Shown: piece after piece, positions 37,130 through 46,565 of the stretch
How positions within the stretch are numbered: position 1 is the first letter of the stretch
Layout of the letters: every line of letters starts with the position of its first letter
Assembly: GCA_028285085.1 (NCBI GenBank)
Contig: JANQQI010000094.1
Span: forward strand, 1-64,000
Origin: Saprospiraceae bacterium
Lineage (GTDB): Bacteria; Bacteroidota; Bacteroidia; Chitinophagales; Saprospiraceae
Direction: 5' to 3'
Length of the DNA stretch: 64,000 nucleotides
The notes under the pieces: generated by a model
The model's database searches: none
Told to the model about the DNA's origin: nothing
Seen by the model: only the letters and a program-made list of their open reading frames with translations
Made by a program: the position numbers and the translations under genes

Positions 37130-37866
37130 TACTTGATTTGAGATTTGAGCCGCTGTAGCTCTTTTTCAATTTCCGGATAAATAGCCTGAGAGCCATGGGT
37201 AAGTTGTTGGAGCCTCTGGTGTAATTGCGGGGTGTCCTGCGGTTCCAACTCAATTTGCTCGGCGAGCTGACGCAATTCTTCGAGGCCGGTGAGCAAGTAG
37301 CCCGATTTCATTTTATGCGCCAAATCTCTGACCGCAATCATGTCTTTTTGAGTATAGGCAGCGTTCAATTCTTGCAGCATACGTTGATTTTCCACCAAAA
37401 AAACGTCGAGAATTTCTGCTACGTAGTTCTGATCTTGTCCGAAGGTGTTCAGGAGTTTGGTGAGTACTGACTGAGAAGAAGGTTGGGGTGATTGGCCAGT
37501 GGCTTCCCCTTCACCCGACAGCCATTTTTCGAGGGCCGATACCGATTGCCAGGCCTTGTCTTTTTGTAATACATCCAGAACGCCTAATCCCAGAGCACTG
37601 ACCTTGATTTCAGGATCAATATGCCCGGACAGAATGACCAAAGGTGGTAATTGATCCAGGCTGGCAATTAATTCGAAGGCAGTGCCGTCTGGCAGATTAA
37701 GGTCACAGATGATGAGATCAAAAGTCTGCTCGTTTAGGATCGTTCGAGCCGCTCCGATATTGTCCGTGATGTCTAATTCGCAAGGCGATTGGAATTTTCG
37801 GACCAGCCGCTGGAAAGCCATCTGGTCGATGAGATCATCCTCAATAAGTAAAATTCTTTTTGTCAT
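37129..37866 (-). CDS. Response regulator with C-terminal HPt domain
   Basis: A 245-residue protein. The receiver (about 1-118) has Asp10/Asp11, phospho-acceptor Asp55 (LIICDLNLPDG) and Lys102. A Gln/Ser/Pro linker (about 119-132) leads to a helical HPt domain with His184 in RDLAHKMKSGYLLTG. This architecture suits phosphorelay between a hybrid pathway and a final regulator. It lies 37 bases after the small receiver gene and overlaps the HSDR_N gene. The multi-PAS kinase upstream is the likely phosphate source; inferred. Confidence 0.9.
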   Translation of the reverse strand: MTKRILLIEDDLIDQMAFQRLVRKFQSPCELDITDNIGAARTILNEQTFDLIICDLNLPDGTAFELIASLDQLPPLVILSGHIDPEIKVSALGLGVLDVLQKDKAWQSVSALEKWLSGEGEATGQSPQPSSQSVLTKLLNTFGQDQNYVAEILDVFLVENQRMLQELNAAYTQKDMIAVRDLAHKMKSGYLLTGLEELRQLAEQIELEPQDTPQLHQRLQQLTHGSQAIYPEIEKELQRLKSQIK

Positions 37867-37903
37867 GCTTGGGGAAGCTTCGTTCTTGCTCTATAAACCG
37901 GAG

Positions 37904-38317
37904 TTACTCCGGTAGTTCACTATTGGTCCAATAACTGGATATCGTTTTCATTAATTTAACAAATTCGTGGTAATCTACGGGTTTGACCATGTAGCCAGCT
38001 ACACTGCGTTCAAAACTTGCCTCCCGATCCTGATGCTCGGTCGAGGTGGTAAGGATCACGACCGGAATTGAACGGATGCTTTCATCTGCTTTGGCAATTT
38101 TCAAAAACTCCAATCCATTCATCCTTGGCATATTCAAATCCAATAAAATGATACAAGGCTTTATGTGATGAGGCGAAGACAGATAGGCCAAGGCTTCTTC
38201 ACCATTTTCGGTATGGATGAGTTCGTTTTTTACATTGATGTCCTTCAAAGCACGTTTTACGGTCAGGGCATCTACGTAGTCGTCTTCAATCAGTAAAATG
38301 GGTTTTAGGTTTTTCAT
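37904..38317 (-). CDS. Single-domain response regulator (Rcp1/CheY-like)
   Basis: A 137-residue stand-alone receiver. Seen: acidic pocket EDD at 11-13, Asp60 in IILLDLNMPRMNGLEFL, Thr in VVILTTSTEHQD and Lys in GYMVKPVDYHEF. The insert DAEASFE-like region and NMPRMNG fit the Rcp type that commonly pairs with PAS/phytochrome-like kinases. There is no output domain, so it passes phosphate on or binds a partner. It follows the multi-PAS kinase gene after 161 bases. Confidence 0.92.
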   Translation of the reverse strand: MKNLKPILLIEDDYVDALTVKRALKDINVKNELIHTENGEEALAYLSSPHHIKPCIILLDLNMPRMNGLEFLKIAKADESIRSIPVVILTTSTEHQDREASFERSVAGYMVKPVDYHEFVKLMKTISSYWTNSELPE

Positions 38318-38478
38318 CGGGGAGTAATTGAATCTAAGTCTTCGGTTTTCTTATAGTCGAAAATGTTGGTCATGGCGTAGGGGACAATCTACTTTTGGTG
38401 CCATTTATACCAAAAGGTTGACCTTGGGAAACACGCTCTTAATTGATTTTTTATTCTGTGCTTTGAGGAAACGGAAAA

Positions 38479-41400
38479 TTACGATTTTTTTAATGTAAAA
38501 ACAAAGGTCGTTCCTTTACCCATCTCAGATTCTACGTGAATTTTGCCACCATGCAATTCAACAATACGTTTGACAATCGTCAACCCAATACCGGTACTTT
38601 CATATTGATCTCGCGATTGAAGGGTTTGGAAAATCTGAAATATTTTAGCAAAATGGGCGGTACTAATGCCTGGGCCGTTGTCTTCTACTGCAAATTGATG
38701 GGCATCCGCCTTTTCGGTATAGTGAATGGTAATGGTGCCATTTGCTTTGTCGTTGTATTTGATCGCATTGCTGATCAGGTTTTGGAAAACCTGCTGAATA
38801 CGGATTTTCTCACAATCTACAACTGGTAGGGGCGTTGCAATTTGAATCGAAATATGCTCGGGTGGGTCAAGGCTATCGATGACATTTTCGACGAGTTGCT
38901 GGCAATCCACAGATTCCCTTGCGACCTTAATGCGTCCCAAACGGCTATAGGTAAGGATACCTTCGATAAAATTGTGCATCCGGTTCACCCGGTTGATGAG
39001 CAGCTTCAGGTGCTGCCGGCCTTGTTCATTCAATTGAGCGAAGTAATCTTCGTAAAGCCATTGCGAGAGCGATCCGATTGCCCTTAAAGGCGCCTTTAAA
39101 TCGTGCGAAACAATGTAGGCGAAATCTTTTAACTCCTGATTGGCCCGTTCGAGCTGTTCGAAGAGCTGTTGCTGTCTTTGCTCGGTCTCTTTAAGCGTAG
39201 TGATATCGCGGGCAATATCGCGTGATCCGGTGAAGTTGCCCTGTTTATCATAGATAGCGTTGGAGTTGACCTGTAGATATTTGACTTTGCCACTCTGGGT
39301 AATAATTCGGCCTTCATAATTGCTGTAATAGCCGTCTTTGATTAAGTTATCCAGAAACATTTTGCTTTGTGCACGGTCATCAGGGTGGACAATATCCGAA
39401 ATGCGAATATGCTGTAATTGATCGTAGGAATACTCCAACAGCTGTTGAGCCGCCTTATTGGAATCTTTGAAATAGCCATTTTCGTCAACGACGAGCAGGG
39501 CATCGTACATATTGGCAAAAAGATCTTGGTACTTTTGTGTGGTTTCTTTGAGTTTAATCTCTGCTTCTTTCATATGGCTGATATCCTGTACGGTTCCAAC
39601 CAACTTAACTGTTTTGCCATTTTCTTGTACGGCTTCGCCTTTGCCGATGGTATAAATAATTTGGCCATTAGCGACGTAGCGCGATTCCAATTCCCAAGGT
39701 GTCCCAAAAGCAAGGGCTTGCTCGACTTTATCCCGCAGCATGGGGCGATCCTCTTCGAGCAGTAAATCACCAAAATCTTCAAATGCTGGTGGTCCGTTTT
39801 GTTCGGGCCGTTGCAGAATGCTAAAGATCTCTTTAGACCAGGTGATTTTGTGAGAAGCAACCTCGTATTCCCAATTTCCGAGTCGGGCGATACGCTGTGC
39901 TTCCTGCAATTGCGAAGTCGTATTCCGTAGAGTATTTTCGTTGTTCTGCCGTTCTAATTCCGAAGCGACCCGAGTGGAGTAAATATTGAGCACGTTCTGA
40001 ATGGTCGGTAGATTATGCATCTTACCTTCGTTCATCAATACAATGTGCCCGATCACCTGATCCTTGGAATCAAAGAGCGGCAGAGTGATACAACTTTGTA
40101 TAGGCCGCTTCGGGAACAATGGCAGCATAGGATAATGATCCTTGACGTTTGTTTCAATGGATAGCGTCTTACGCTGTGCAATAGCATCGGCACAAGGAGA
40201 GTGGCTTAGGTCATATTGATGCTCCACGCGCTTGCCTCGGGCATAGAATGCCCGGCTTTGTCCTTGGAGCTGCTTGGGATCAATTTCACCAATCAGCACA
40301 TAATCCATATCGAAGGTCTGGGCGATCGTTTCCACGATTTGCCAGAAAAAGTCTTGCCCTGAGCTCTCAGCCACCTGACTGGAAATAAAGCGTAGAGCAT
40401 CGTTAGTATATTTTTGATTCGTAATATCCTCGATGAAAGCCAGATAGCTGGTGGTGCGACTCGATTTATCCTGTAGCGTGGAAATGGTGACGTCTCCCCA
40501 CATGGTGCTGCCATCCTTTCGAAGATAGCGTTTCTGTAGTTTTACCGAACGCTTCTCGCCGGAGCTGATTTCGTCGTACAGCGAAATGTGCAAAGCCCGA
40601 TCTTCGGGATGGGTGAGATCGGCTATGGTCTTCTGGCCATTGAGTTCTTCCTGGTGGTAGCCCAGCATCTCACAAAGTTTAGGATTAACCAGTAATGGAT
40701 CGGTGAAATCTTTGCTGATAGCCATTCCCAACGGGCTTTGTTCGAATAAGCTGCGGAAGCGTTCTTCACTTTCACGGATGATGCCTTCGGCCTTTTTCCG
40801 TTCGGTAATGTCTCGAAGAATTGAAATACGTAGATGTTGATCGGGTGGGGGAAGGGTGAAAGTCGACAGCTCCGTATCGAAAAAGGTGCCATCGAGGCGT
40901 TGATGGGTCCACTCGTAGCGGTAGAGCTGATTGCGATTAAGCTGCTGTAATAAATCCTTCCGGGCTGCTTTTGAGGAGAGCCCACTAGGCTGATGGGATG
41001 GACTCAGCTCCAGTGGATGCAATTTCAGAAAAGTAGCTTCATCGCAGCGGAAGTACTCCAGAATTTTTTGGTTGCAAGCAACCGCTTCATTCCGCTCACT
41101 ATCGAAAATCACAATGCCGTCAAAAGCATTATCGAACAACAGACGATAGCGTTGCTCACTGGCACGTAAAGCAGATTCCGCTTTTTTCTTTTCTGTAATG
41201 TCTTTATGAATAGCAATGACCAGATGTTCATTAGGGCTCGGTAGATTGACCGTGGTTACTTCTACCAGTAACGAACTACCGTCTTTACGTCGGTGCTCCC
41301 ATTCGTACTGGATTCGTCCCTTTTTTATAACCTGTCGACGGTATTTTGCCATGATTTCTTCCGAAGCGACGCCATTGGGCTGATAAACTGGTGACAACTC

Positions 41401-42450
41401 CCGGGGTGCTACCTGCTTAAATTCATCATAAGTATAACCGAGCAACTCCAACATCTTATCGTTGATCGTGATGGCCTTAATTTGCTCAATATCGAATACG
41501 ATGACACCGTCATAAGCATTATCAAAGAGCATGCGGTAGCGTTCTTCACTGGCTCGGAGTGATTGTTCCGCTTGGAATTGCAGGCTGATATCCCGGATAG
41601 TCCCAATTCCACCGATGATCTGTCCTTCACTATCCCGAAAAGGCGCAATATTGACAATCGACCACCACTTTTGTCCCGATGTTTTATGCTTATGCACCAT
41701 ATAATAGGTGCTATGTTTACCACGCAAACATTCATTGATCTTCCGCTTCATCTCAGGAATAGTATCCTTGTAGATGTGGATGTCTTCGACTTTTTTCCCT
41801 ACAATATCTTCGATGGGATAGCCCGACATGTGTGTAACCTGATCATTGATGTAGAGTATTTCTCGTTGTAGGTTGGTGATCATGATACCATCTGAGATAG
41901 TATTGGTCATCCTTTGGTAGCGCCCGATTTCATGCTTGAGTTGATTGCCTTTTTCTTGTAATTTCTGTAATTGGAAATACTGCTTTAACGCTAGACCTAA
42001 ATGTTGTAAAACTGGACGTAGCGTTGCAAAGAGATCAATTTCAAATATTTCGTCGCGCTTACTATCGTGAAAACATAAAAACCCGAGCCCTTCTAATCCA
42101 ATAAAAGCAAAGGCTCCTTTTTGCAAGCGGGTATCGGCGGCGAGGAGGTCCTCATAAGTATGATCTCCTCTGGTGAAGTTTAAGTGTGGATTCTTACCCA
42201 ACGCTAGACATAAAGGATGGTTATAGCGAATCAGTTTGCGATTGATAATGGAGTGATGATAACGTGCAACACAAACAGAGACAGATGGTTGCTCTTTATC
42301 GGCCCACCATATGCTACATGTACTGATTCGAAGGAGCTGATTGAGTTGTCGCAGGAAATTGCGGCAATTTCGCGCCATATCATCCGAGGCATGAATAGTC
42401 AGCGTGAGTTCAAGTAGCGCATCGGAAGATATGGTGCTGATCAGCGGCAT
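38479..42450 (-). CDS. Soluble multi-PAS/GAF sensor histidine kinase
   Basis: A 1323-residue kinase without membrane segments. Approximate order: GAF-like (1-170), four PAS domains (180-680, with repeated linkers such as ASEERYRMLFDNAYDG and DITERKKAE), a GAF domain (690-850, HSPCADAIAQRKTL), two more PAS domains (860-1100, including WEYEVASHKITWSKE), HisKA with the phosphorylated His in FAYIVSHDLKAPLRAIG, and HATPase with NLISNAIKYND, DNGPGIS and STGIGLTIVKRIVELHGG. The second and third PAS are close duplicates. It is 29 bases after the NtrC-type gene and probably acts on the neighbouring receivers. Signal unknown. Confidence 0.95.
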   Translation of the reverse strand: MPLISTISSDALLELTLTIHASDDMARNCRNFLRQLNQLLRISTCSIWWADKEQPSVSVCVARYHHSIINRKLIRYNHPLCLALGKNPHLNFTRGDHTYEDLLAADTRLQKGAFAFIGLEGLGFLCFHDSKRDEIFEIDLFATLRPVLQHLGLALKQYFQLQKLQEKGNQLKHEIGRYQRMTNTISDGIMITNLQREILYINDQVTHMSGYPIEDIVGKKVEDIHIYKDTIPEMKRKINECLRGKHSTYYMVHKHKTSGQKWWSIVNIAPFRDSEGQIIGGIGTIRDISLQFQAEQSLRASEERYRMLFDNAYDGVIVFDIEQIKAITINDKMLELLGYTYDEFKQVAPRELSPVYQPNGVASEEIMAKYRRQVIKKGRIQYEWEHRRKDGSSLLVEVTTVNLPSPNEHLVIAIHKDITEKKKAESALRASEQRYRLLFDNAFDGIVIFDSERNEAVACNQKILEYFRCDEATFLKLHPLELSPSHQPSGLSSKAARKDLLQQLNRNQLYRYEWTHQRLDGTFFDTELSTFTLPPPDQHLRISILRDITERKKAEGIIRESEERFRSLFEQSPLGMAISKDFTDPLLVNPKLCEMLGYHQEELNGQKTIADLTHPEDRALHISLYDEISSGEKRSVKLQKRYLRKDGSTMWGDVTISTLQDKSSRTTSYLAFIEDITNQKYTNDALRFISSQVAESSGQDFFWQIVETIAQTFDMDYVLIGEIDPKQLQGQSRAFYARGKRVEHQYDLSHSPCADAIAQRKTLSIETNVKDHYPMLPLFPKRPIQSCITLPLFDSKDQVIGHIVLMNEGKMHNLPTIQNVLNIYSTRVASELERQNNENTLRNTTSQLQEAQRIARLGNWEYEVASHKITWSKEIFSILQRPEQNGPPAFEDFGDLLLEEDRPMLRDKVEQALAFGTPWELESRYVANGQIIYTIGKGEAVQENGKTVKLVGTVQDISHMKEAEIKLKETTQKYQDLFANMYDALLVVDENGYFKDSNKAAQQLLEYSYDQLQHIRISDIVHPDDRAQSKMFLDNLIKDGYYSNYEGRIITQSGKVKYLQVNSNAIYDKQGNFTGSRDIARDITTLKETEQRQQQLFEQLERANQELKDFAYIVSHDLKAPLRAIGSLSQWLYEDYFAQLNEQGRQHLKLLINRVNRMHNFIEGILTYSRLGRIKVARESVDCQQLVENVIDSLDPPEHISIQIATPLPVVDCEKIRIQQVFQNLISNAIKYNDKANGTITIHYTEKADAHQFAVEDNGPGISTAHFAKIFQIFQTLQSRDQYESTGIGLTIVKRIVELHGGKIHVESEMGKGTTFVFTLKKS

Positions 42451-42479
42451 AAAAGATCGATTTTATTCGTTGGGTTGGA

Positions 42480-43844
42480 CTATTGCTCCATTTGACTTTC
42501 TTCTTTCAACATACGATAGATCGTCGATTTGCCAATTTGTAGCTTTTTAGCGACCAATAACACATCGTGATTGTATTTTTCTAAAAAATGATGGATAATC
42601 CTGCGGGTGTATTCTTTGAGTGGGAGTTCCTGATTTAGAAAACGCTCAGTACGACGTGGACTATTAAATTGGATGTCCTCTTCACGGATCGTTTCTGTTT
42701 CCGTCATTACGGCGGCCATTTCAATGATCGCTTTTAACTCCCTGACGTTACCGGGGAAATTGTAGTTCAGGAGCTTCCGTTTGGCTTCTTTTGTAATGGT
42801 CAGCTTGCCCAACTGATTGCTTTTGCAGAACTCACCCAGAAAATGGCGCATCAACAAGATGATATCATTGCCACGATCGCGGAGCGGTGGCATTTCGATA
42901 GGTAAACCCAGCAAGCGGTAGTACAAATCTTCACGAAAACGCTCTGATTTGACTTCTTCAGTTAGATCCCGGTGGGTTGCGGTAATGATACGGGCATCAA
43001 ACTTGACCGTTTCAGTGCCCCCAACTCTGACGATTTCACGTTCTTGTAAGGCGCGAAGTAATTTCGCCTGCATGCTCGTTTCCATCTCCCCGATTTCATC
43101 CAGAAAGAGTGTGCCTTTATCCGCCAGCTCAAATTTTCCGGCTTTGCGGGTCGTAGCACCAGTGAAGGCCCCTTTCTCGTGGCCAAACAATTCACTTTCC
43201 AGTAAATCCCGTGGGATGGCACTAACGTTTACGGCGATAAAGGCCCCCTTACGGCGTTCAGAGTTGTAATGAATGCTGCGCGCCACCACTTCTTTTCCGC
43301 TTCCGGTCTCTCCTTTGATCGAAACCGAAATATTAGTACGGATAGCCTTTTCCAGCAGCTTGAACACCTTCTGCATGGGGGGACTATTGCCAATGATGGT
43401 TTTTGAAAAAGTGTATTTGTCGACTAGTTCATCTTTTAGCGTTTCGACTTCCCGCTTGAGTTGGATATTGTTTTTTAAACGATCAACGGTGTGCTTCAGC
43501 CGATTTTTGGTTTCGTTATCTTTTATGATGTAATCATAAGCACCATCACGAAGCAATTGTAAAGCCACCGAAATATCCTTTTGACCGGACAGAATGATCA
43601 CCCCTATGTCCTTATTATATTGATGGATTTTTTTTAAGACCTCCTTTCCATCCAGATCGGGAAGACTGTAGTCAAGAGAGATAATGGCGGGATTAAGGTG
43701 GAGATGGTCCAAGCAATCCCGACCGGAATTGAAGATGTGCACTTCGTGATCGGGATCCAATTCTAACACATAGCGCACTAAACGAATGTATAGCGGGTCA
43801 TCCTCGACGACGAATATCTTGATGGGGTTAACACTTTTTTTCAT
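42480..43844 (-). CDS. Sigma-54-dependent response regulator (NtrC family)
   Basis: About 454 residues. Receiver with EDD at 14-16, phospho-acceptor Asp58 (IISLDYSLPDLDG) and a following coiled linker; AAA+ domain with Walker A GETGSGKE, the sigma-54 contact loop GAFTGA, Walker B LFLDEIGEM and arginine-finger region FREDLYYRL; Fis-type HTH at the end (KKLQIGKSTIYRMLKEE). I start at MKKSVNPIKIF; the longer reading adds 13 residues ahead of it. Activates sigma-54 promoters on phosphorylation. Two tandem TTCCA...TGGAA palindromes lie 15-47 bases before the start and may mediate autoregulation. Confidence 0.95.
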   Translation of the reverse strand: MKKSVNPIKIFVVEDDPLYIRLVRYVLELDPDHEVHIFNSGRDCLDHLHLNPAIISLDYSLPDLDGKEVLKKIHQYNKDIGVIILSGQKDISVALQLLRDGAYDYIIKDNETKNRLKHTVDRLKNNIQLKREVETLKDELVDKYTFSKTIIGNSPPMQKVFKLLEKAIRTNISVSIKGETGSGKEVVARSIHYNSERRKGAFIAVNVSAIPRDLLESELFGHEKGAFTGATTRKAGKFELADKGTLFLDEIGEMETSMQAKLLRALQEREIVRVGGTETVKFDARIITATHRDLTEEVKSERFREDLYYRLLGLPIEMPPLRDRGNDIILLMRHFLGEFCKSNQLGKLTITKEAKRKLLNYNFPGNVRELKAIIEMAAVMTETETIREEDIQFNSPRRTERFLNQELPLKEYTRRIIHHFLEKYNHDVLLVAKKLQIGKSTIYRMLKEESQMEQ

Positions 43845-43858
43845 GCATATGAGGATTA

Positions 43859-43891
43859 TTCCACAATATGGAAAAAATTCCAAAATTGGAA
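43859..43891. promoter_or_regulatory. Tandem palindromes TTCCA-N5-TGGAA and TTCCA-N4-TGGAA
   Basis: TTCCACAATATGGAA (43859-43873) and TTCCAAAATTGGAA (43878-43891) are two near-perfect palindromes with the same half-sites, centred 18-19 bases apart, i.e. on nearly the same DNA face. They lie just upstream of the NtrC-type gene start at 43844. Probably a binding site for a dimeric regulator, perhaps the encoded protein. Confidence 0.5.
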
Positions 43892-44361
43892 AACAATATA
43901 GGGAAAGAAAAGATGCGAAAAATTTAAATTTTTATCATAACAACTTCCTTTCATGCGTCACAATAGTGTATATATTTAATATTTTAAAATGTGAAATGAA
44001 TAGCTGTTGATCATAGCTATAGAAAGTTAAAACAATTAGATTACGTTTGTTTTTCCTGTCACAAAAGGAGGAATTATTGTTGCAATCAATGCACTTGAGG
44101 TAAGATATTGAAGATACAAACCTACCGCGCTAAGACACAAAGTCAACCTATTCCGCTCCAATAAATAGGGTTGTCGCTCTTAATTTGATTGACCGATTAT
44201 TTCGGCAATGTACAATTGAACTTCGAGTACAACAACCGAACCCAAACACGCTCTTAATTATTGCAATACTCCGTAAGCTCTTGTTATCATGCTGTTACCA
44301 AACAAACAGCTTTGTTTAACTCATATTGCAATACGCGCAACTACAAAAACGCTTTTAAAAA
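43892..44361. other. Intergenic region without a recognised gene
   Basis: AT-rich divergent spacer between the NtrC-type gene and the one-domain glycosyltransferase. No RNA gene, terminator or long frame is seen, and no remnant of a glycosyltransferase N-terminal domain is recognisable. TACGTTTG at 44042 matches a -7 box, but a -33 box is lacking at a normal distance. Confidence 0.4.
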
Positions 44362-44916
44362 ATGAATCCTTTCTTTGTATTGGCGCCCGGTGATTTCCTG
44401 GATCATCGGAACGCTCGACTTGCTATCGAAGCATTCGCCCGTGTTTATCGAACGCTGACCCCAAAACATCAACGTCGTATGCGATTGATCATTATCGATG
44501 AAGATGAAAACCATTCCAAACATTTACACCTGGCTCGTAAGCTGAAAGCGGAAGGTGCGCTTCAAGTTGTTTCCCGTTTTGATGCGGAGCAAGCGGAACG
44601 CGCTTATCAACAAGCCTCGGTATTCTTTTGTGCTACGGATCAAAGCTTGGCTTCGATCATTCCCGAAGCTTTATCGTACGGCCTACCGATTCTTTCGACG
44701 GCCAATGCACAAATCAAAGATTATATTGACAACACCTGTGGGATGATTGTCGAAAAACGATCTGAGAGTCAACTGATCGAAGGCTTTAGTCGGATGTTCA
44801 GTATGCTTTACTTCGATCCAGAGGTGCGCAAAATATTGCAAAAAGGAGCAAAACGTAAATACCGCAATCACTTTTGCTGGGGCGTTTATGAACGCCGGTT
44901 ACGTGCTGGTGCCTAG
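44362..44916 (+). CDS. One-domain GT4-type protein (C-terminal half only)
   Basis: A 184-residue protein corresponding to only the second Rossmann domain of GT-B glycosyltransferases. Seen: FFVLAPGDFLDHRNARLAIEAFARV, the nucleotide-sugar site AEQAERAYQQASVFFCATDQSLASIIPEALSYGLPI with the catalytic-region SIIPEAL motif in the E-x7-E position, and GMIVEKRSESQLIEGFSRM. The acceptor-binding N-terminal domain is absent and nothing upstream resembles it. It may be an ancient fragment, a partner of another protein or an inactive nucleotide-sugar-binding module. A strong terminator follows. Confidence 0.75.
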   Translation: MNPFFVLAPGDFLDHRNARLAIEAFARVYRTLTPKHQRRMRLIIIDEDENHSKHLHLARKLKAEGALQVVSRFDAEQAERAYQQASVFFCATDQSLASIIPEALSYGLPILSTANAQIKDYIDNTCGMIVEKRSESQLIEGFSRMFSMLYFDPEVRKILQKGAKRKYRNHFCWGVYERRLRAGA

Positions 44917-44952
44917 CGGAGATTAAAAATACTTGTCCTTATTATTTTTTGT

Positions 44953-44978
44953 AGGAAGCCAATTGGCTTCCTTTTTTT
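44953..44978 (+). terminator. Rho-independent terminator
   Basis: AGGAAGCC pairs with GGCTTCCT around AATT, followed by a run of seven T. It ends the one-domain glycosyltransferase gene. Confidence 0.92.
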
Positions 44979-45210
44979 GTGCCCATTACTAGGAGTAGTG
45001 AAAAGGGGAACTTATCTCATCGCCGTTGCAGGCGCATTGGATTTCATTTGGCTCCAGCAATAAAAGCTGAATTCCGTAGAAGTTTCATTTTGTCTAAACA
45101 ATCCGTCAATTCTTCTATTAATTAAATAGGTTATGCTTCAATTTGCATGAGCTTTAGTATCTTGCCTGCCTTAGTTTTTTTACGTTTTAAAACCAATAAA
45201 ACTTAACCCG

Positions 45211-46536
45211 ATGAAGAAATATTTCCTTAGCCTCATCCTGGTGAGTGTGACGACGATTTGTGCTTTTGCACAAATGAACAAGATCGAGTTTGATGAATTC
45301 ACGCTCGATAATGGCCTGCACGTTATTCTCCATCAGGACAACTCAACACCAATCGTGGCCGTTACGGTCTCTTATCATGTTGGTTCCAAAAATGAAAAAC
45401 CAGACCGTACGGGCTTTGCCCACTTCTTTGAGCATTTGCTTTTTGAAGGTTCAGAAAATATCGGTCGTGGTGAGATGGATAAATACATCCAAAATGCGGG
45501 TGGTGCCCTGAATGCTTTCACAACCCACGATCGTACTGTATATTTTGAAATTTTACCTTCAAATCAATTAGAATTGGGGCTTTGGATTGAATCTGAGCGG
45601 ATGCTACACGCCAAAGTGGAGGAGCAAGGGATTGAGACACAGCGCGAAGTCGTAAAGGAGGAACGCCGTCAGCGTTACGAAAATCGTCCCTACGGCACCA
45701 TCTTACTGGAGTCTCTGAGCCACTCTTTCAAAGAACATCCTTATCAGTGGTCGCCAATTGGAGATATGGATCATCTGAATGCGGCCTCAGAAGATGACTA
45801 CGTTAATTTCTACAGAGATTTTTATGTTCCCAATAACGCCATCTTGTCCATTGCGGGTGATATTGACATCCCAACGGCCAAGCAATTGATTATTGACTAC
45901 TTCTCTGATATCCCAGCTAGTACGAAACCGATTTATCGTCCAAATATTGTAGAGCCTCCTCTCGGGGGTGAAGTACGTGATACAATCTATGATAATATCC
46001 AACTGCCTGCGGTGATTCAGTGCTACCGCATTCCTGCGATGGGAACGGATGATTTTTACGCGGTGAGTATGTTGTCAACTCTACTGGCGGATGGGCAAAG
46101 TTCACGTTTGTACAAATCATTGGTGGACGAGCAGCAAAAAGCACTTTTCGTAGGTAACTTCCCCCTTGAATTAGAAGATCCGAGTATTTCTCTCGCTTAC
46201 GGAATTACCAATATGGGCGTTTCGCCGGAAGATGTCGAAGCATCAATGAGTGCTGAGATTGAGAAAGTGCAGAATGAGCTGATCGACGAGCGCGAATTCC
46301 AAAAGCTACGGAATAAGATCGAAAATGACTTTATCACCTCTAATGCCGGTGTCCAAAACCGTGCGGTTAGTTTGGCTAATTATCACATGTTCTTCGGAGA
46401 TGCCAACCTGATCAATACTGAGATTGACAAATACCTCAAAGTGACCCGCGAAGATATCCAACGCGTTGCCAAGGAATACTTCAGCAAGGATAATCGGGTG
46501 ACGCTTTACTATCTGCCTAAACCAGAGAAACTCTAG
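45211..46536 (+). CDS. M16-family zinc peptidase, active subunit
   Basis: A 441-residue exported peptidase with signal peptide MKKYFLSLILVSVTTICAFAQ. The zinc motif HxxEH is present as HFFEHLLFEG (about residues 65-74), with the distal Glu in the EQGIETQREVVKEERRQR segment. Both M16 halves follow (VPNNAILSIAGDID, YRIPAMGTDDFYAVSMLSTLLADG). Mitochondrial-processing-type M16 proteins act as pairs; the next gene, 29 bases downstream, is a partner lacking the zinc motif. The pair probably degrades peptides in the periplasm. Confidence 0.95.
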   Translation: MKKYFLSLILVSVTTICAFAQMNKIEFDEFTLDNGLHVILHQDNSTPIVAVTVSYHVGSKNEKPDRTGFAHFFEHLLFEGSENIGRGEMDKYIQNAGGALNAFTTHDRTVYFEILPSNQLELGLWIESERMLHAKVEEQGIETQREVVKEERRQRYENRPYGTILLESLSHSFKEHPYQWSPIGDMDHLNAASEDDYVNFYRDFYVPNNAILSIAGDIDIPTAKQLIIDYFSDIPASTKPIYRPNIVEPPLGGEVRDTIYDNIQLPAVIQCYRIPAMGTDDFYAVSMLSTLLADGQSSRLYKSLVDEQQKALFVGNFPLELEDPSISLAYGITNMGVSPEDVEASMSAEIEKVQNELIDEREFQKLRNKIENDFITSNAGVQNRAVSLANYHMFFGDANLINTEIDKYLKVTREDIQRVAKEYFSKDNRVTLYYLPKPEKL

Positions 46537-46565
46537 TTCAAAAAAATTGATAAACTAATCATCAA

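Noticed and set aside
38393-38415. Sigma-54 promoter before the lone receiver gene (TGGCAC on the minus strand)
   Set aside because: A TTTTGGT/ACCAAAA hairpin includes TGGCAC, but no TTGC element follows at the required five-base spacing.
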